Part shown: piece after piece, positions 34,269-43,771 of the stretch | Position numbering within the stretch: the first letter of the stretch is position 1 | Layout of the letters: every line of letters starts with the position of its first letter | Origin: Natronohydrobacter sp. | Lineage (GTDB): Bacteria; Pseudomonadota; Alphaproteobacteria; Rhodobacterales; Rhodobacteraceae | Assembly (NCBI GenBank): GCA_020832585.1 | Contig: JAFIEL010000001.1 | Span: forward strand, 34,711 to 98,710 | Reading direction: 5' to 3' | Length of the DNA: 64,000 nt | The notes under the pieces: model-generated | Told to the model about the DNA's origin: nothing | Database searches by the model: none | What the model saw: only the letters and a program-made list of their open reading frames with translations | Made by a program: the position numbers and the translations under genes

Positions 34269-35330
34269 ATGCCCGCAAATATCAAAGGCCCCGCATTGTT
34301 TCTTGCGCAATTCGCAGGCGATGCGGCACCCTTCAACAACTTGCCCGAAATCACGAAATGGGCCGCGTCACTGGGCTACAAGGGTGTGCAGATCCCCACA
34401 TTCGACGCGCGCCTGTTCGATCTGGACCGCGCCGCAGGCAGCAAGGATTACTGCGACGAAGTGGCGGGGATTTGCTCTGACGCCGGGGTCGCAATCACCG
34501 AGCTTTCGACCCATCTGCAAGGCCAGCTTGTCGCCGTGAACCCGGCCTATGATGCGGCATTCGACGCTTTCGCGCCCAAGTCTCTGCATGGCAAGCCCGC
34601 AGCGCGGCAGGAATGGGCTGTGGATCAGGTCAAGAAAGCCGCGATTGCCAGCCGCCATCTGGGGCTGACAACTTCGGTCGGCTTCACTGGCGCGCTCGCC
34701 TTTCCCTATCTCTACCCCTGGCCGCAACGCCCCGCCGGGTTGATCGAGGAGGCGTTCGCCGAATTGGCGCGGCGCTGGAAACCCATTCTCGATGTCTATG
34801 ACGAGAATGGGGTTGATCTGGGCTATGAAATCCACCCCGGCGAAGATGTCTTTGACGGCGCGACCTGGGAGATGTTCCTGGATGCGCTGAACGAACACCC
34901 CCGCGCGCAGATCAACTATGACCCGTCGCATTTCCTGCTGCAGCAGATGGATTATCTGGCCTTCATCGACCTGTATCACGACCGAATCTGTGCGTTTCAT
35001 GTGAAAGATGCCGAGTTCAATCCCGACGGGCGGCAAGGGGTCTATTCGGGCTATCAGCCGTGGCTGAACCGGGCCGGGCGGTTTCGCTCGCTTGGTGACG
35101 GACAGGTGAATTTCAAGGCGATCTTCTCGAAACTCGCGCAATATGACTATGACAGCTGGGCCGTTCTGGAATGGGAATGTTGCCTGAAATCGCCCGAACA
35201 GGGTGCGGCAGAGGGTGCGCCTTTCATCGCAAGCCACATCATCGACGTGACCGACAAGGCCTTTGATGATTTCGCGGGCGGGGCTGTCGATCTGGATCAG
35301 ATTCGCGCCATGCTGGGGTCAGAGCGATGA
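34269..35330 (+). CDS. Sugar phosphate isomerase/epimerase, xylose-isomerase-like TIM barrel (second copy)
   Basis: Protein of 353 residues in the same AP_endonuc_2 family as the product at 29717 but about 100 residues longer and clearly divergent. Metal-ligand regions are LGYEIHPGEDVFDG, INYDPSHFLLQ, CAFHVKDAEF and AVLEWECCL. An inserted loop (GRQGVYSGYQPWLNRAGRF) near residues 258-276 is typical of a Gfo/Idh-partnered subgroup. GGAAGAGAC precedes the ATG. It overlaps the next oxidoreductase by ATGA, so the two are probably a functional pair. Confidence 0.84.
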   Translation: MPANIKGPALFLAQFAGDAAPFNNLPEITKWAASLGYKGVQIPTFDARLFDLDRAAGSKDYCDEVAGICSDAGVAITELSTHLQGQLVAVNPAYDAAFDAFAPKSLHGKPAARQEWAVDQVKKAAIASRHLGLTTSVGFTGALAFPYLYPWPQRPAGLIEEAFAELARRWKPILDVYDENGVDLGYEIHPGEDVFDGATWEMFLDALNEHPRAQINYDPSHFLLQQMDYLAFIDLYHDRICAFHVKDAEFNPDGRQGVYSGYQPWLNRAGRFRSLGDGQVNFKAIFSKLAQYDYDSWAVLEWECCLKSPEQGAAEGAPFIASHIIDVTDKAFDDFAGGAVDLDQIRAMLGSER

Positions 35331-36442
35331 GCATGACCCTGAAGCTTGGGATGGTTGGTGGCGGTGAAGGTGCCTTCATTGGCGCCGTCCACCGGATCGC
35401 AGCGCGCATCGATGGGCAATGGGATCTGGTTGCAGGGGCGCTATCGTCGGACCCGGCACGCGCGCGGTCCTCGGCCGCGGCCCTTGGTATCGAACGCAGT
35501 TACGACAGTTTCGCGCAAATGGCCAAGGCCGAAGCCGCGCGCGATGACGGGATCGACGCTGTGGCCATCGTCACGCCCAACCATATGCATGTTCCTGTCG
35601 CCCGCGCTTTTCTGGAAGCAGGGATTCATGTGATCTGCGACAAGCCGTTGGCCTCAAAGCTTGAAGATGCGCTGGCGCTGGAAGAAGTTGCAGCGCGTTC
35701 GGGCAAGCTGTTCGTCCTGACGCATAACTATTCCGGCTATCCGCTGATCCGGCAGGCGCGCGAGATGGTCGCGCGCGGCGATCTGGGGCGCTTGCGGCTG
35801 GTCCATGTCGAATATGTGCAGGATTGGCTGACCGAGGCGGCGACCGGCAAACAGGCCGAGTGGCGCACGGACCCGGCGCGGTCGGGCGCTGGCGGCGCGA
35901 TCGGGGATATCGGCACGCATGGCTGGCAACTGGCCGAGTTCGTCACGGGCCAGACACCATCGGCCCTTGCCGCCGATCTGACCAGCTTTGTCGAGGGGCG
36001 CGCGGTCGATGACAATGCCCATGTCATGCTGCGCTATGCCAGTGGTGCCAAGGGGATGCTCTGGGCCTCTCAGGTGGCGGTGGGGAATGAAAATGCGCTG
36101 CGCTTGCGGGTGATCGGGGACAAGGCATCGCTTGACTGGGCACAGGAAAACCCCAATCAGATGACGTTTACCCGTTTCGGCCAGCCGAAACAAATCCTGA
36201 CGCGCGGCGGCGCTGGGGCTGGTGATGCGGGGCTTGCCACGATCCGCACACCCGCGGGGCATCCCGAGGGATATCTGGAAGGTTTTGCCACACTCTACCG
36301 CGAGGCGGCTCAGGCCATTCGCGCCGGTGACACCGCGCATGTCCTGCCGGGTCTGGCCGATGGGCTATCAGGCATGCGCTTCATCAACGCCTGCCTGAAA
36401 TCATCAAGGAATGGCGGCAGTTGGACCGAACTTGGCGGGTGA
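35327..36442 (+). CDS. Gfo/Idh/MocA family oxidoreductase (second copy in LacI operon)
   Basis: Oxidoreductase of 371 residues. Its dinucleotide motif MVGGGEGAFIGAVHR defines a distinct Gfo/Idh subgroup, and it has DKP in place of EKP near residue 105, then GDIGTHGWQL with the usual catalytic Asp and His. It shares little with the first copy beyond family features, so the two likely act on different intermediates. Coupled by ATGA to the TIM-barrel gene. It is the last gene of the operon, followed by a hairpin. Confidence 0.88.
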   Translation: MSMTLKLGMVGGGEGAFIGAVHRIAARIDGQWDLVAGALSSDPARARSSAAALGIERSYDSFAQMAKAEAARDDGIDAVAIVTPNHMHVPVARAFLEAGIHVICDKPLASKLEDALALEEVAARSGKLFVLTHNYSGYPLIRQAREMVARGDLGRLRLVHVEYVQDWLTEAATGKQAEWRTDPARSGAGGAIGDIGTHGWQLAEFVTGQTPSALAADLTSFVEGRAVDDNAHVMLRYASGAKGMLWASQVAVGNENALRLRVIGDKASLDWAQENPNQMTFTRFGQPKQILTRGGAGAGDAGLATIRTPAGHPEGYLEGFATLYREAAQAIRAGDTAHVLPGLADGLSGMRFINACLKSSRNGGSWTELGG

Positions 36443-36485
36443 CGCCGTGATGCGTCGATCATAGCATCACGAGAAGACCAAGAGC

Positions 36486-36514
36486 GACCGGAGCGGCTGG
36501 AGGCCGCTCTGGTC
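36486..36514. terminator. Hairpin between the sugar operon and the DUF305 gene
   Basis: Twelve-base arms GACCGGAGCGGC and GCCGCTCTGGTC, with one G-T wobble, around a five-base loop, between two convergent genes. No strong T-run on either side, so termination could be partial. Confidence 0.55.
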
Positions 36515-36522
36515 CTTGTGCA

Positions 36523-36936
36523 TCAGTCCAGACCGCGTGCGGCGAGCCAGTCCCGCATCATCGCAATCTCATCCTCCTGCGCTGCGATCACTTCTTCCGC
36601 CAGAGCGCGGATTTCCGGGTCGCTGCCGAACTCCAGCACCACCTTGGCCATATCGATGGCGCCCTGATGATGCGGGATCATGCCGCGCACGAAATCGACA
36701 TCTGCATCACCGGTGAAGGTGATATCCATGTCTCGATGCATCTGTGTGTTCACCGCCATATAGGCCGCGATAACGGGGTCATCGCTTGTTGCGCCATGGC
36801 TGGCATGGCCGCCGTGGTCCATCTGGCTATGGTCCATATGCCCATGATCGCCATGCCCCATCTGAGACTGGGCATAGGCCAGCCCCCCCGCCGTGACAGC
36901 AGCGCCAAGCAGGAATGCAAGTGACAGTTTCTTCAT
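36523..36936 (-). CDS. DUF305 family periplasmic His/Met-rich protein
   Basis: Exported protein of 137 residues with signal peptide [22 protein letters not shown], a His/Met/Asp-rich linker ([18 protein letters not shown]) and the DUF305 domain with [19 protein letters not shown]305 proteins such as CopM bind copper in the periplasm. It overlaps the upstream CopZ gene by ATGA and shares its CueR-type promoter, which supports a role in copper tolerance. Confidence 0.88.
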   Translation of the reverse strand: MKKLSLAFLLGAAVTAGGLAYAQSQMGHGDHGHMDHSQMDHGGHASHGATSDDPVIAAYMAVNTQMHRDMDITFTGDADVDFVRGMIPHHQGAIDMAKVVLEFGSDPEIRALAEEVIAAQEDEIAMMRDWLAARGLD

Positions 36937-37142
36937 GTGTGATCTCCCTGAACAACGGTCGCCGGGAAGCCTGCAGCTTCGAGCGCGGGCAAAAAGGCGG
37001 TTTGCGGGTGATCGGACTGGATCGAGACGCGGCGAGCCGGCGGGTCGGCCTGAACGATGGCTTTCGGGTCAACGGACTGGATCGCGCGCGTCACGCCGCG
37101 TGCGCAGCCGCCGCATTCCATATTCGCTATGTGAATTTGCAT
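36933..37142 (-). CDS. copZ: Heavy-metal-associated domain copper chaperone (CopZ-like)
   Basis: Cytoplasmic ferredoxin-fold protein of 69 residues with the metal-binding motif MECGGC (residues 8-13, MxCxxC), which delivers Cu(I) to CopA. The start at 37142 has GAGAGGACATC upstream; the longer ORF would read through the CueR operator and is rejected. First gene of a two-gene copper operon, divergent from copA. Confidence 0.87.
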   Translation of the reverse strand: MQIHIANMECGGCARGVTRAIQSVDPKAIVQADPPARRVSIQSDHPQTAFLPALEAAGFPATVVQGDHT

Positions 37143-37174
37143 CAGGATGTCCTCTCGTGTCTCTGATACACTGT

Positions 37175-37205
37175 CACATAGGCCTTCCCATGATGGGAAG
37201 GTCAA
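37175..37205 (-). promoter_or_regulatory. CueR-regulated promoter for copZ-DUF305
   Basis: On the minus strand TTGACC and TATGTG are separated by 19 bases, the over-long spacer typical of MerR-family activation. The spacer holds the dyad CCTTCCCATCATGGGAAGG (37183-37201), a CueR-type operator. Confidence 0.85.
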
Positions 37206-37242
37206 GAGGATGAGTGGAATTAATTCCTGTGCGAGTTAAACC

Positions 37243-37273
37243 TTGACCTTCCCATCATGGGAAGGATTAGGTG
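37243..37273 (+). promoter_or_regulatory. CueR-regulated promoter for copA-cueR
   Basis: TTGACC and TAGGTG are separated by a 19-base spacer carrying the same dyad, CCTTCCCATCATGGGAAGG (37247-37265). It mirrors the copZ promoter; the two dyad centres are 64 bases apart. Confidence 0.85.
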
Positions 37274-37307
37274 TCTCAAACAAGAAGCGAGATACAAAGA
37301 GAGAGCG

Positions 37308-39785
37308 ATGACCGCAGCCATGAAATCCCCAAGCACGCATGCGCTGCCGATCAAGGGCCTGAGTTGCGCATCCTGCGTCGGCCGCGCCGAGCGTGCACTT
37401 GCGGCCGTGCCGGGGGTCATTGCTGCGCATGTGAATCTGGCCACCGAGCGCGCCGATGTGCAGGCAGAGGCCAATCTGGACCGTTTATTGCTTGTCGCGG
37501 CGATTGAGAAGGCAGGCTATGACGTTCCGCAACAGCAAATTGACCTTGCGATCGAAGGCATGACCTGCGCCTCTTGCGTGGGTCGTGTCGAGCGCGCGCT
37601 GGGCGCGGTGCCGGGCGTGAGCGCGGCGCACGTTAATCTTGCGACGGAACGCGCAACTGTGACAGGCCATGTCGATCCGGCCCGGCTGATCGCAGCCGTC
37701 GGCGCGGTTGGATTCGACGCATATGAGCGGCGCGCGGTCGAAGACGACAGCACGGCGGCCCGCCGTGATGCCGAAGCTGCAACATTGCGCCGCGATGTCA
37801 TGATCGCGGCCGCGCTGACTCTGCCGGTCTTCGTGCTGGAGATGGGGTCGCACATGATCCCGGCACTTCATCATCTGATCATGGCCACCATTGGCACGCA
37901 GGCCAACTGGCTGCTCCAGTTCGCGTTGACCACGCTGGTTCTGGCGTTTCCGGGCATCCGGTTCTATGCGCATGGCTTTCCCGCCCTTCTGCGCGGTGCC
38001 CCGGATATGAACAGCCTTGTCGCTGTGGGCACGTTGGCGGCTTATGGCTATTCGATGGTGGCGACATTCGCGCCTGCGCTGCTGCCAGCAGGCACTGTGA
38101 ATGTCTATTATGAGGCTGCCGCTGTCATTGTCACCCTGATCCTTGTCGGTCGCTATCTGGAAACCCGCGCCAAAGGCCGAACCTCGCAGGCGATACAGCG
38201 TTTGATCGGCTTGCAGGTCAAGACCGCGCGGGTGCGGCGCGGGGAGGATCTGGCAGAGATGTCCATCGAGGACGTCATCCCCGGCGATGTGATCGAACTG
38301 CGCCCTGGCGAACGTGTGCCTGTCGATGGTGCGGTGATCGAGGGCGAGAGCTATATCGACGAATCGATGATCACCGGCGAGCCTGTACCTGTGGTCAAGA
38401 CAGCCGGTGCAGAGGTCGTTGGAGGCACGGTAAACCAGACCGGCGCGCTGGCCTTCCGCGCCACAGCGGTTGGCGGGGATACGATGCTGGCGCAGATCAT
38501 TCGCATGGTCGAGGCCGCGCAGGGGTCGAAACTGCCGATACAGGCAATGGTCGACCGGGTGACATTATGGTTTGTCCCGGCCGTCATGGCCACAGCGCTG
38601 CTGACTTTCGGGATCTGGGTTGTTTTCGGCCCCTCTCCGGCCCTGACCTTCGCGCTGGTCAATGCGGTGGCCGTTCTCATCATCGCCTGCCCCTGTGCCA
38701 TGGGGCTGGCGACGCCCACATCGATCATGGTGGGGACCGGGCGGGGCGCGGAAATGGGGGTTCTGTTTCGCAAGGGAGAAGCCCTGCAGCAGTTGCGCGA
38801 CACCCGCGTTGTGGCCTTCGATAAGACCGGCACCCTGACAGAGGGCAAGCCGGCCCTGACCGATCTGGAGGTGACAGCAGGTTTCACGCGCGAGGATGTT
38901 CTGAGGAAAGTCGCGGCGGTCGAGGCACGCTCCGAACACCCTATTGCGCGGGCCATTGTGGACGCGGCGAAAGGTGAGGGGCTGACCCTGCCTGCTTTGT
39001 CGGCTTTTGACAGCCTGACCGGGTTTGGCGTTGCTGCAATGGTCGAGAGCCAGCAGGTCGAAATCGGTGCTGACCGCTACATGGTGAGCCTTGGGCTTGA
39101 CGTAGGCCCCTTCGCAGCGACTGCCGAGCGTCTGGCAACAGAGGGCAAATCCCCGCTTTACGCGGCTATTGATGGAAAACTGGCCGCGATCATCGCTGTG
39201 GCGGATCCGATCAAGCCGACCACTCCGCAGGCGATCCGCGCACTGCATGATCTTGGCTTGCGCGTCGCCATGGTCACTGGTGACAACCAGCGCACCGCTC
39301 AGGCAATCGCGGATCAACTGGGCATTGATCATGTCGTGGCCGAAGTGTTGCCAGACGGCAAGGTGGATGCCGTGCGCGATCTGCGCACGCGCTATGGCAA
39401 GCTGGCTTTTGTGGGCGACGGGATCAACGACGCACCCGCCCTGGCCGAGGCTGATGTCGGTATTGCCATCGGCACCGGCACCGATATCGCGATCGAGGCG
39501 GCGGATGTGGTCTTGATGGCGGGCACCCTGCAAGCAGTGCCGAATGCGATTGCGCTGTCAAAAGCCACGATCCGGAACATCAAGCAGAACCTGTTCTGGG
39601 CTTTTGCGTATAACACGGCGCTCATCCCTGTCGCAGCAGGTGCGCTCTGGCCTGCCTTCGGCCTGTTGCTCTCACCGATTTTCGCGGCTGGCGCGATGGC
39701 GCTGTCGTCGGTTTTCGTGCTGACGAATGCCCTGCGTCTGCGCGGCTGGATGCCGCCTGTCACCCAAGGAAAGGAGTTGGCATGA
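37308..39785 (+). CDS. copA: Cu(I)-exporting P1B-type ATPase CopA
   Basis: Inner-membrane copper efflux pump of 825 residues. Two N-terminal HMA domains carry GLSCASC (Cys20, Cys23) and GMTCASC (Cys87, Cys90). The membrane and cytoplasmic parts show TGEP (actuator), the copper-channel CPC in [13 protein letters not shown], the phosphorylation site DKTGTLTEG, the HP motif SEHPIA and [10 protein letters not shown]. The ATG at 37308 has GAGAGCG upstream. Transcribed from a CueR promoter and coupled to cueR by ATGA. Confidence 0.96.
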   Translation: MTAAMKSPSTHALPIKGLSCASCVGRAERALAAVPGVIAAHVNLATERADVQAEANLDRLLLVAAIEKAGYDVPQQQIDLAIEGMTCASCVGRVERALGAVPGVSAAHVNLATERATVTGHVDPARLIAAVGAVGFDAYERRAVEDDSTAARRDAEAATLRRDVMIAAALTLPVFVLEMGSHMIPALHHLIMATIGTQANWLLQFALTTLVLAFPGIRFYAHGFPALLRGAPDMNSLVAVGTLAAYGYSMVATFAPALLPAGTVNVYYEAAAVIVTLILVGRYLETRAKGRTSQAIQRLIGLQVKTARVRRGEDLAEMSIEDVIPGDVIELRPGERVPVDGAVIEGESYIDESMITGEPVPVVKTAGAEVVGGTVNQTGALAFRATAVGGDTMLAQIIRMVEAAQGSKLPIQAMVDRVTLWFVPAVMATALLTFGIWVVFGPSPALTFALVNAVAVLIIACPCAMGLATPTSIMVGTGRGAEMGVLFRKGEALQQLRDTRVVAFDKTGTLTEGKPALTDLEVTAGFTREDVLRKVAAVEARSEHPIARAIVDAAKGEGLTLPALSAFDSLTGFGVAAMVESQQVEIGADRYMVSLGLDVGPFAATAERLATEGKSPLYAAIDGKLAAIIAVADPIKPTTPQAIRALHDLGLRVAMVTGDNQRTAQAIADQLGIDHVVAEVLPDGKVDAVRDLRTRYGKLAFVGDGINDAPALAEADVGIAIGTGTDIAIEAADVVLMAGTLQAVPNAIALSKATIRNIKQNLFWAFAYNTALIPVAAGALWPAFGLLLSPIFAAGAMALSSVFVLTNALRLRGWMPPVTQGKELA

Positions 39786-40231
39786 ATATTGGCGAAGCAT
39801 CGAAAGCCTCTGGCGTTTCAGCCAAGATGATCCGCTATTACGAGGAAACCGGCCTGATCCCACCCGCCGGGCGCACCGCCTCGGGCTATCGCGTCTATTC
39901 TGAACAGGACGTGCATATGTTGCGCTTCATTCGCCGTGCACGGGATCTGGGCTTTACTGTAGACGGTATCAGCGAGCTGCTTGGTCTGTGGCGTGACCAG
40001 TCGCGACAAAGTGCGGATGTGAAGCGGCTGGCCCTTGACCATGTCGCCGACCTGCGCCGCAAGATTGCGGATCTGGAAGATATGGCGTCGACGCTCGAGG
40101 CGCTTGCCCGTGCCTGCCACGGCAATGATCGGCCCGATTGCCCGATCCTGTCCGAACTGGAAGCCCCCTGCGCACCGACTGACGGCGCGCCGGACCGAAC
40201 CGGCGCAATCAATCGTTTCGGGCGAGGGTGA
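39782..40231 (+). CDS. cueR: Cu(I)-responsive MerR family regulator CueR
   Basis: MerR-family activator of 149 residues. The N-terminal winged helix is [28 protein letters not shown]; a dimerisation helix follows, and the metal-binding loop [12 protein letters not shown] supplies the two cysteines (spaced as C-x7-C) that define CueR. It activates copA and copZ by untwisting their 19-base spacers; matching operators lie upstream. The C-terminal tail of about 25 residues is longer than in E. coli CueR. Confidence 0.93.
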   Translation: MNIGEASKASGVSAKMIRYYEETGLIPPAGRTASGYRVYSEQDVHMLRFIRRARDLGFTVDGISELLGLWRDQSRQSADVKRLALDHVADLRRKIADLEDMASTLEALARACHGNDRPDCPILSELEAPCAPTDGAPDRTGAINRFGRG

Positions 40232-40332
40232 GACTGGAAAAGATTGGATAACTTGCGGCAATCGTGCAGTTGCATTGAACCTGCCCTGAAATGCCCCTAG
40301 CTTCGCCGAGACATGATCGCAAAGGGCCGACA

Positions 40333-42339
40333 ATGACCAATTCGCTTCTAGCCGACTGGCAGACCGAGTTTCAGCTTCCCCCGTTCCGGGATATCCATGA
40401 TGAGGATTTCGCCCCGGCTTTCGACGCAGCACTAGAAGCGGGCCGTGCAGCCTATGCGGCCATTGCTGCAGCCGCCGAGCCACCGACATTCGCGAACACC
40501 ATTGCGGCAATGGAACAGGCCGATGGATTGCTCGATAGGGTAGCGGGCGTGTTCTTCAACCTCTCCAGCAGTGACTCGAACGCGGCGCGCGAAACCTTGC
40601 AGCGCGACTTGTCGCCGAAGCTTTCTGCCTATTCCTCTGAAATCGTGAATAACAAGACACTCTTTCAACGGATCGAGGCCCTGTGGGAAGCCCGCGATAC
40701 GCTGGTTCTTGAGCCCGAGCAGGCACGGGTGTTGATGCTCTATCGGCGCATGTTTCTGCGTGCTGGCGCTGCGCTGGAAGGCGAAGATGCCGCGCGGCTG
40801 ACCGCAGTGAAATCACGGCTCGCAACGCTGGGGACACAGTTCACCCAGAACTTGCTTGCGGATGAGCGCGACTGGATGATGCCACTGGAGGATCTCGCAG
40901 GCCTGCCGGATTTCGTGATTTCCAGTGCAAACTCCGCTGCTGAAGAGCGCGGGCGCGACGGCTATGTGCTGACACTGAGCCGCTCGCTGATCGTGCCTTT
41001 CCTGCAATTCTCTGAACGTCGCGACCTGCGCGAAATCGCCTATGAGGCATGGGTCGCGCGTGGGGCCAATGGTGGTGCGACCGATAACCGCGCGATTGCT
41101 GCCGAGATCCTGGCGCTGCGGGCGGAACGTGCGCAGCTTCTGGGCTATGAGAATTTCGCGCGCTACAAGCTGGAAACCGAGATGGCGGGGACGCCGGATG
41201 CGGTGCGTGAGTTGCTGATGCAGGTCTGGGAACCGGCGCGGTCCAAGGCGCTGGCGGATGCCGAAAAGCTGGAAGCGATGCTGCGCGCCGATGGTCATGC
41301 CGGTCCGTTGGAGCCGTGGGACTGGCGCTACTATGCCGAAAAGCTGCGTCGCGCCGAGCATGATATCGATGAGGCCGCGTTGAAGCCCTATCTCGCGCTC
41401 GACAACATGATAGCTGCGGCCTTCGACTGCGCGGGTCGCCTGTTCGGGCTGGAATTTCGCCCGCTGGACGTACCGCTTTATCATCCGGATGCGCGCGCAT
41501 GGGAAGTTACGCGCGAGGGGCGGCATATGGCAGTTTTCATCGGCGATTACTTCGCGCGGGCATCGAAGCGTTCGGGTGCTTGGTGTTCGACCATGCGCGG
41601 CCAGCGCAAGCTGGGGGGCGATGTGCGGCCAATCGTCGTGAATATCTGCAATTTTGCCAAGGGCGACCCGGCGCTTTTGTCTTATGACGATGCGCGCACG
41701 CTGTTTCACGAATTCGGCCACGCGCTGCACCAGATGCTGTCGGATGTAACGCATGGCTTCATCGCCGGGACATCTGTGGCGCGCGACTTCGTGGAATTGC
41801 CAAGCCAGCTTTACGAGCATTGGCTGGAAGTGCCCGAAGTCCTGAACCAGCATGCCCGCCATGTCGAAACGGGCGCAGCGATGCCTGCTGACTTGCTGGA
41901 GCGTTTGCTTGGCGCGCAGAATTTCGATCAGGGTTTTGCAACTGTCGAATATGTGGCCTCTGCGCTGGTGGATCTGGAATTTCACGATGGTCCGCCGCCT
42001 GCCGATCCAATGCAAAAACAGGCCGAGGTTCTGGACGCGCTGGGCATGCCGCGCGCGATACGGATGCGCCATGCCACGCCGCACTTCGCGCATGTCTTTT
42101 CAGGCGATGGGTATTCCAGTGGCTATTACAGCTACATGTGGTCGGAAGTGATGGATGCCGATGCGTTCGAGGCGTTTCGCGAAACCGGCGATGCGTTTGA
42201 CCGGCAGACTGCTTCAAGACTGGAGCGCTTCATCCTGTCAGCCGGGGGAAGCGATGAGGCGGAGACGCTCTACACCGCATTCCGCGGTCGGATGCCGGGG
42301 GTCGAGGCGCTGCTCAAAGGTCGGGGTCTCGCTGCATGA
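40333..42339 (+). CDS. M3 family zinc oligopeptidase (Dcp/oligopeptidase A type)
   Basis: Cytoplasmic metallopeptidase of 668 residues that degrades oligopeptides. The zinc-binding motif HEFGHALH lies near residue 465, and the C-terminal substrate motif SSGYYSYMWSE (tyrosines for transition-state binding) is present. Length and the ARASKRSGAWCSTMRGQ region fit peptidyl-dipeptidase Dcp, but oligopeptidase A (PrlC) is close. The ATG at 40333 is preferred to 40291 because the family N-terminus (LLADWQTEFQLPPF) begins there. Confidence 0.92.
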   Translation: MTNSLLADWQTEFQLPPFRDIHDEDFAPAFDAALEAGRAAYAAIAAAAEPPTFANTIAAMEQADGLLDRVAGVFFNLSSSDSNAARETLQRDLSPKLSAYSSEIVNNKTLFQRIEALWEARDTLVLEPEQARVLMLYRRMFLRAGAALEGEDAARLTAVKSRLATLGTQFTQNLLADERDWMMPLEDLAGLPDFVISSANSAAEERGRDGYVLTLSRSLIVPFLQFSERRDLREIAYEAWVARGANGGATDNRAIAAEILALRAERAQLLGYENFARYKLETEMAGTPDAVRELLMQVWEPARSKALADAEKLEAMLRADGHAGPLEPWDWRYYAEKLRRAEHDIDEAALKPYLALDNMIAAAFDCAGRLFGLEFRPLDVPLYHPDARAWEVTREGRHMAVFIGDYFARASKRSGAWCSTMRGQRKLGGDVRPIVVNICNFAKGDPALLSYDDARTLFHEFGHALHQMLSDVTHGFIAGTSVARDFVELPSQLYEHWLEVPEVLNQHARHVETGAAMPADLLERLLGAQNFDQGFATVEYVASALVDLEFHDGPPPADPMQKQAEVLDALGMPRAIRMRHATPHFAHVFSGDGYSSGYYSYMWSEVMDADAFEAFRETGDAFDRQTASRLERFILSAGGSDEAETLYTAFRGRMPGVEALLKGRGLAA

Positions 42340-42369
42340 AAAAGGGCCGGAGGCGCAAACCTCCGGCCC
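42339..42369 (-). terminator. Rho-independent terminator for the baeRF-like gene
   Basis: Ten-base arms GGGCCGGAGG and CCTCCGGCCC around a six-base loop; read on the minus strand it is followed by TTTTT. It lies 20 bases beyond the minus-strand gene and directly after the convergent peptidase stop, so it may work in both directions. Confidence 0.85.
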
Positions 42370-42389
42370 CTACAAGCTTGTAACTTAGA

Positions 42390-43511
42390 TCAGAGCGCGT
42401 AGCGCAGGACCGCTGCAAGCTCTGCCTCTTGCGGAATATCCGCGCGCCGGACAGCGATGACCTTGCCGCCATTGGCGATGACGCGTCCGGCGATTTCGTC
42501 GATCACGCCATAGCTTACCGCACTGTCATTCTCGTCGAAGGTGATTTCGCCGGTGGTTTCATCCACAAGACCGGGAACCACGCTATCCATATCGACCAGC
42601 AGTGTATCGACCGCCCCAAAAGTCGCGGCCCGCGCTGCGCGCGCCACCTGCGTTGTTGCGCGTCCTTCATTCTCGCGCGCTGCATAAAGCTCACCAAAGG
42701 CCGCAACTGAAGCTGCATTGATCTCATCAAGGATCGCGCGTGCTTGGCTGCCCAATTCATGCGCCGGAATACGCACAGGGCTTGTAGTGATCGCGCTGTC
42801 GGCCAGATGCGGGTAGCTGTTGATCGAACGATACATCGACAGAAGCGGGTCGGTTGCTGCAAGAATCAGCGGTTCATGGCGGCCCGACAGAAGCCCGCGA
42901 AGCGCTGCGTCGATGGCGCGGCAATACTGGCGCAGGTGGTGTTTCTGCCCTTCGCCGCTGCCCAGACGGCCCGAATAGCTGCGAGAATTGACATTCGCCG
43001 TCCCTGCGATGGACGCGGCATCCTTGGGCAGGCCCTGCACACGCAGTTCCTGTGCGGGCTGATCACCCAGAACCTCGATCACGCGCAACTCGTTCTCTGC
43101 CAATGCCAGAACGAATGCGTGCTGCGGCATCGAGACCGCGCGCAGCAATGGCTTGACATGGAAACGGTCGGAAACCTGCACGGTCTCGGTCAGATGGTTG
43201 GGCAGGCGGTAGCTGCGCAGGCTGTCGGGGGTTACGAAGATCGCCAGCGCATTGGCCTGCACGCGCCAGAACTCATCATCATCCATCAGGTCATGCAGCT
43301 GTTCTTCGATGGGCCAGATGGTCCGCTTGGCGACGCCAACTTCCTCCAGTTGCGCCACAGCCTGACCAGCAAGCTGCTTCAGCCGTGTCCGGGCCGCGTC
43401 GATGTGCTGCGTCTCGGGGGTTGTCGTCAAATAAATGCTGACCAGAGCCTCACCGCGTGTGGCAATGATCTGGCTGATCTCGGATTGCGTGGGAATATCC
43501 ACATATAGCAT
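42390..43511 (-). CDS. Bacterial eRF1-related (baeRF) family protein
   Basis: Protein of 373 residues, start at 43511 (the ORF track over-extends to 43625). Sequence layout suggests the baeRF group, distant relatives of archaeal/eukaryal release factor 1: an N-terminal alpha/beta domain (SIYLTTTPETQHIDAARTRLKQL), a central domain and a C-terminal L7Ae-like segment (FGAVDTLLVDMDSVVPGLVDE, then VIANGGKVIAVRRADIP). These proteins are thought to act on ribosomes or in stress, but the biochemistry is little known. It is divergent from dnaK, which may mean stress-linked expression. Confidence 0.6.
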   Translation of the reverse strand: MLYVDIPTQSEISQIIATRGEALVSIYLTTTPETQHIDAARTRLKQLAGQAVAQLEEVGVAKRTIWPIEEQLHDLMDDDEFWRVQANALAIFVTPDSLRSYRLPNHLTETVQVSDRFHVKPLLRAVSMPQHAFVLALAENELRVIEVLGDQPAQELRVQGLPKDAASIAGTANVNSRSYSGRLGSGEGQKHHLRQYCRAIDAALRGLLSGRHEPLILAATDPLLSMYRSINSYPHLADSAITTSPVRIPAHELGSQARAILDEINAASVAAFGELYAARENEGRATTQVARAARAATFGAVDTLLVDMDSVVPGLVDETTGEITFDENDSAVSYGVIDEIAGRVIANGGKVIAVRRADIPQEAELAAVLRYAL

Positions 43512-43637
43512 GATTACAGTACTCCTGTTCAGTGACCTTCGCGGAATGCCACGTTCGGCCGCATATGGCAACTGATCGAGGAACAGGCCCGATACGAAGA
43601 AAAATCGAGGTCGCCACTTTTTCACAGCTCTGTGACG

Positions 43638-43666
43638 GTTGCAGCGCCCGAAGCCCCTTCCTATAT
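43638..43666 (+). promoter_or_regulatory. Possible sigma-32 (RpoH) promoter for dnaK
   Basis: GTTG and CCTATAT are separated by 18 bases, close to the alphaproteobacterial heat-shock consensus CTTG-N17/18-CYTATNT. It lies about 100 bases before the dnaK start. Confidence 0.5.
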
Positions 43667-43771
43667 AGCGCCCAAGACGCCCCGAGACGGGGCTTTCACA
43701 CAGTTCAGATGGGCCGGGGCCTGATGGGACCAGCCCGCTGCCACATCGCTTGAAGAAGAGGATGCAAGACC

